From Candidatus Zymogenus saltonus (GTDB lineage: Bacteria > Desulfobacterota > Zymogenia > Zymogenales > Zymogenaceae): a stretch of DNA of 54,834 bases. Below the pieces are notes generated by a model, which made no database searches, had not been told where the DNA came from, and saw nothing but the letters and a program-made list of their open reading frames with translations. The stretch lies in contig JAFGIX010000017.1 of assembly GCA_016929395.1 (NCBI GenBank), forward strand, positions 1 to 54,834, written 5' to 3'. A program made the translations under genes and the position numbers. Below, in pieces: positions 54,369 through 54,834 of this stretch (position 1 is its first letter; every line of letters starts with the position of its first letter).

Positions 54369-54834
54369 TTATCTGATCCCTTGTATTTTGACACCTTTTA
54401 ATGGTTTTTCTTGTCGACTAATAAAGTCATGAAGGTCAGTGTAAAAAAAATGGTCTAATGTTTTTATTTGCTCTGACAATAATATGTCTTCAACCATATT
54501 AGGACGGATATCACAATAATAAACACCATCAAGAGGATTCAATTTAATTGAATATCCTTTAAAATGCCCCGGTAAAAAAGTTGAGTTAATTCCATATCTA
54601 TTTTCTTGTTTTGTATTCTTTCTCTGAACATCATTTAAAAAAACAGCAATATGTGGCAAGGCAGTACCAGTTAATTTACTATACAGGAATTTGTCTATAA
54701 AGATTTTATCAATTCTGTCTTTGCTTGATGTTTTTACTGAACCTATTAATTTTAGGGAATTATAAACGATTTTCCACCAAATTAGTTAGATAAGAAACTA
54801 CAATTTCGAATATATCATCATTATAACGGTTATT
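54369..54834 (-). pseudogene. Frameshifted gene fragment, possibly a type II restriction endonuclease
   Basis: The frame ending at 54369 is open back to a TAA at 54786-54788. It has no ATG, only a TTG at 54659 with no ribosome site. The upstream part (54765-54834) continues as plausible coding sequence in another frame that stops near 54762, so a frameshift near 54765-54785 is likely. Lys-Thr-Ser-Ser-Lys-Asp-Arg encoded near 54720-54740 resembles the KTSxK[DE]R part of some PD-(D/E)xK restriction enzymes. The gene runs off the window. It is AT-rich and unlike its neighbours, so probably acquired. Confidence 0.4.

Noticed and set aside
54786-54788. In-frame stop at the right edge as a recoded codon
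   Set aside because: It is TAA, not TGA or TAG, and coding sequence continues in another frame, so a frameshift fits better.

Overview
The window reads as chromosome from a Gram-negative, strictly anaerobic bacterium, most like a Desulfobacterota (former Deltaproteobacteria) lineage. This is inferred from gene content only. LolA, lipoproteins, SecDF/YajC and a twin-arginine exported enzyme point to an outer membrane. A selenocysteine formate dehydrogenase, a tungsten-type aldehyde:ferredoxin oxidoreductase, B12-dependent mutase and methyltransferase genes, and hydrogenase maturation genes point to anaerobic life. No rRNA, tRNA, CRISPR array or insertion sequence was recognised. Both window ends carry AT-rich, broken-looking gene remnants.

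Layout. (1) 0.4-8.6 kb, minus strand: an acyl-CoA catabolic region. It holds a thiolase, an acyl-CoA dehydrogenase, a DUF35/thiolase-fold pair, and merR-cobO-icmA-icmB. The mutase carries the Phe/Gln active-site pair of isobutyryl-CoA mutase rather than the Tyr/Arg pair of methylmalonyl-CoA mutase. The likely job is interconversion of branched and straight acyl-CoAs feeding beta-oxidation, with CobO supplying adenosylcobalamin. (2) 8.6-9.2 kb: a non-coding array of degenerate C-rich inverted-repeat units. (3) 9.4-16.3 kb, plus strand: a DUF2065 protein, queA-tgt (queuosine), yajC-secD-secF (export) and a glycosyltransferase. (4) 16.4-23.1 kb, plus: a radical SAM protein and envelope genes (lipoprotein, polysaccharide deacetylase, lolA, phospholipase-C-like protein, small secreted proteins). 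(5) 23.2-27.6 kb, minus: a corrinoid methyl-transfer module (corrinoid protein, cupin, MttB-family methyltransferase without pyrrolysine) and a B12-binding radical SAM protein. (6) 28.1-32.9 kb, plus: acetolactate synthase large subunit, two ACT-domain small subunits and an acyl-CoA ligase. (7) 33.2-44.6 kb, minus: a metal permease, formate dehydrogenase fdhA(Sec)-fdhB-fdhC-fdhE behind a structured leader, AOR, and a metallophosphatase/tetraheme cytochrome c lipoprotein. The last is readable only if an in-frame UGA is decoded as selenocysteine. (8) 44.75-52.2 kb, plus: glycosyltransferase, ParB-like protein, spore-photoproduct-lyase-like radical SAM protein, cysteine-cluster protein, hypA, mrr, hypB, ADP-forming acyl-CoA synthetase alpha subunit and a Zn-ribbon regulator that runs into a 12-bp tandem repeat. 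(9) 52.2-54.8 kb: a small membrane protein, a PNPOx-like flavoprotein, an MBL-fold hydrolase and a frameshifted gene at the edge.

The strongest new points are: the probable second selenoprotein (CGU motif, UGA at 44443-44445) with a hairpin at the E. coli SECIS distance; a promoter-leader-terminator arrangement ahead of fdhA that looks like a cofactor riboswitch; the ICM-type mutase with a terminator and an ATG-TAA start-stop between its subunits; and G-tract intergenic sequence that always lies on the coding strand.
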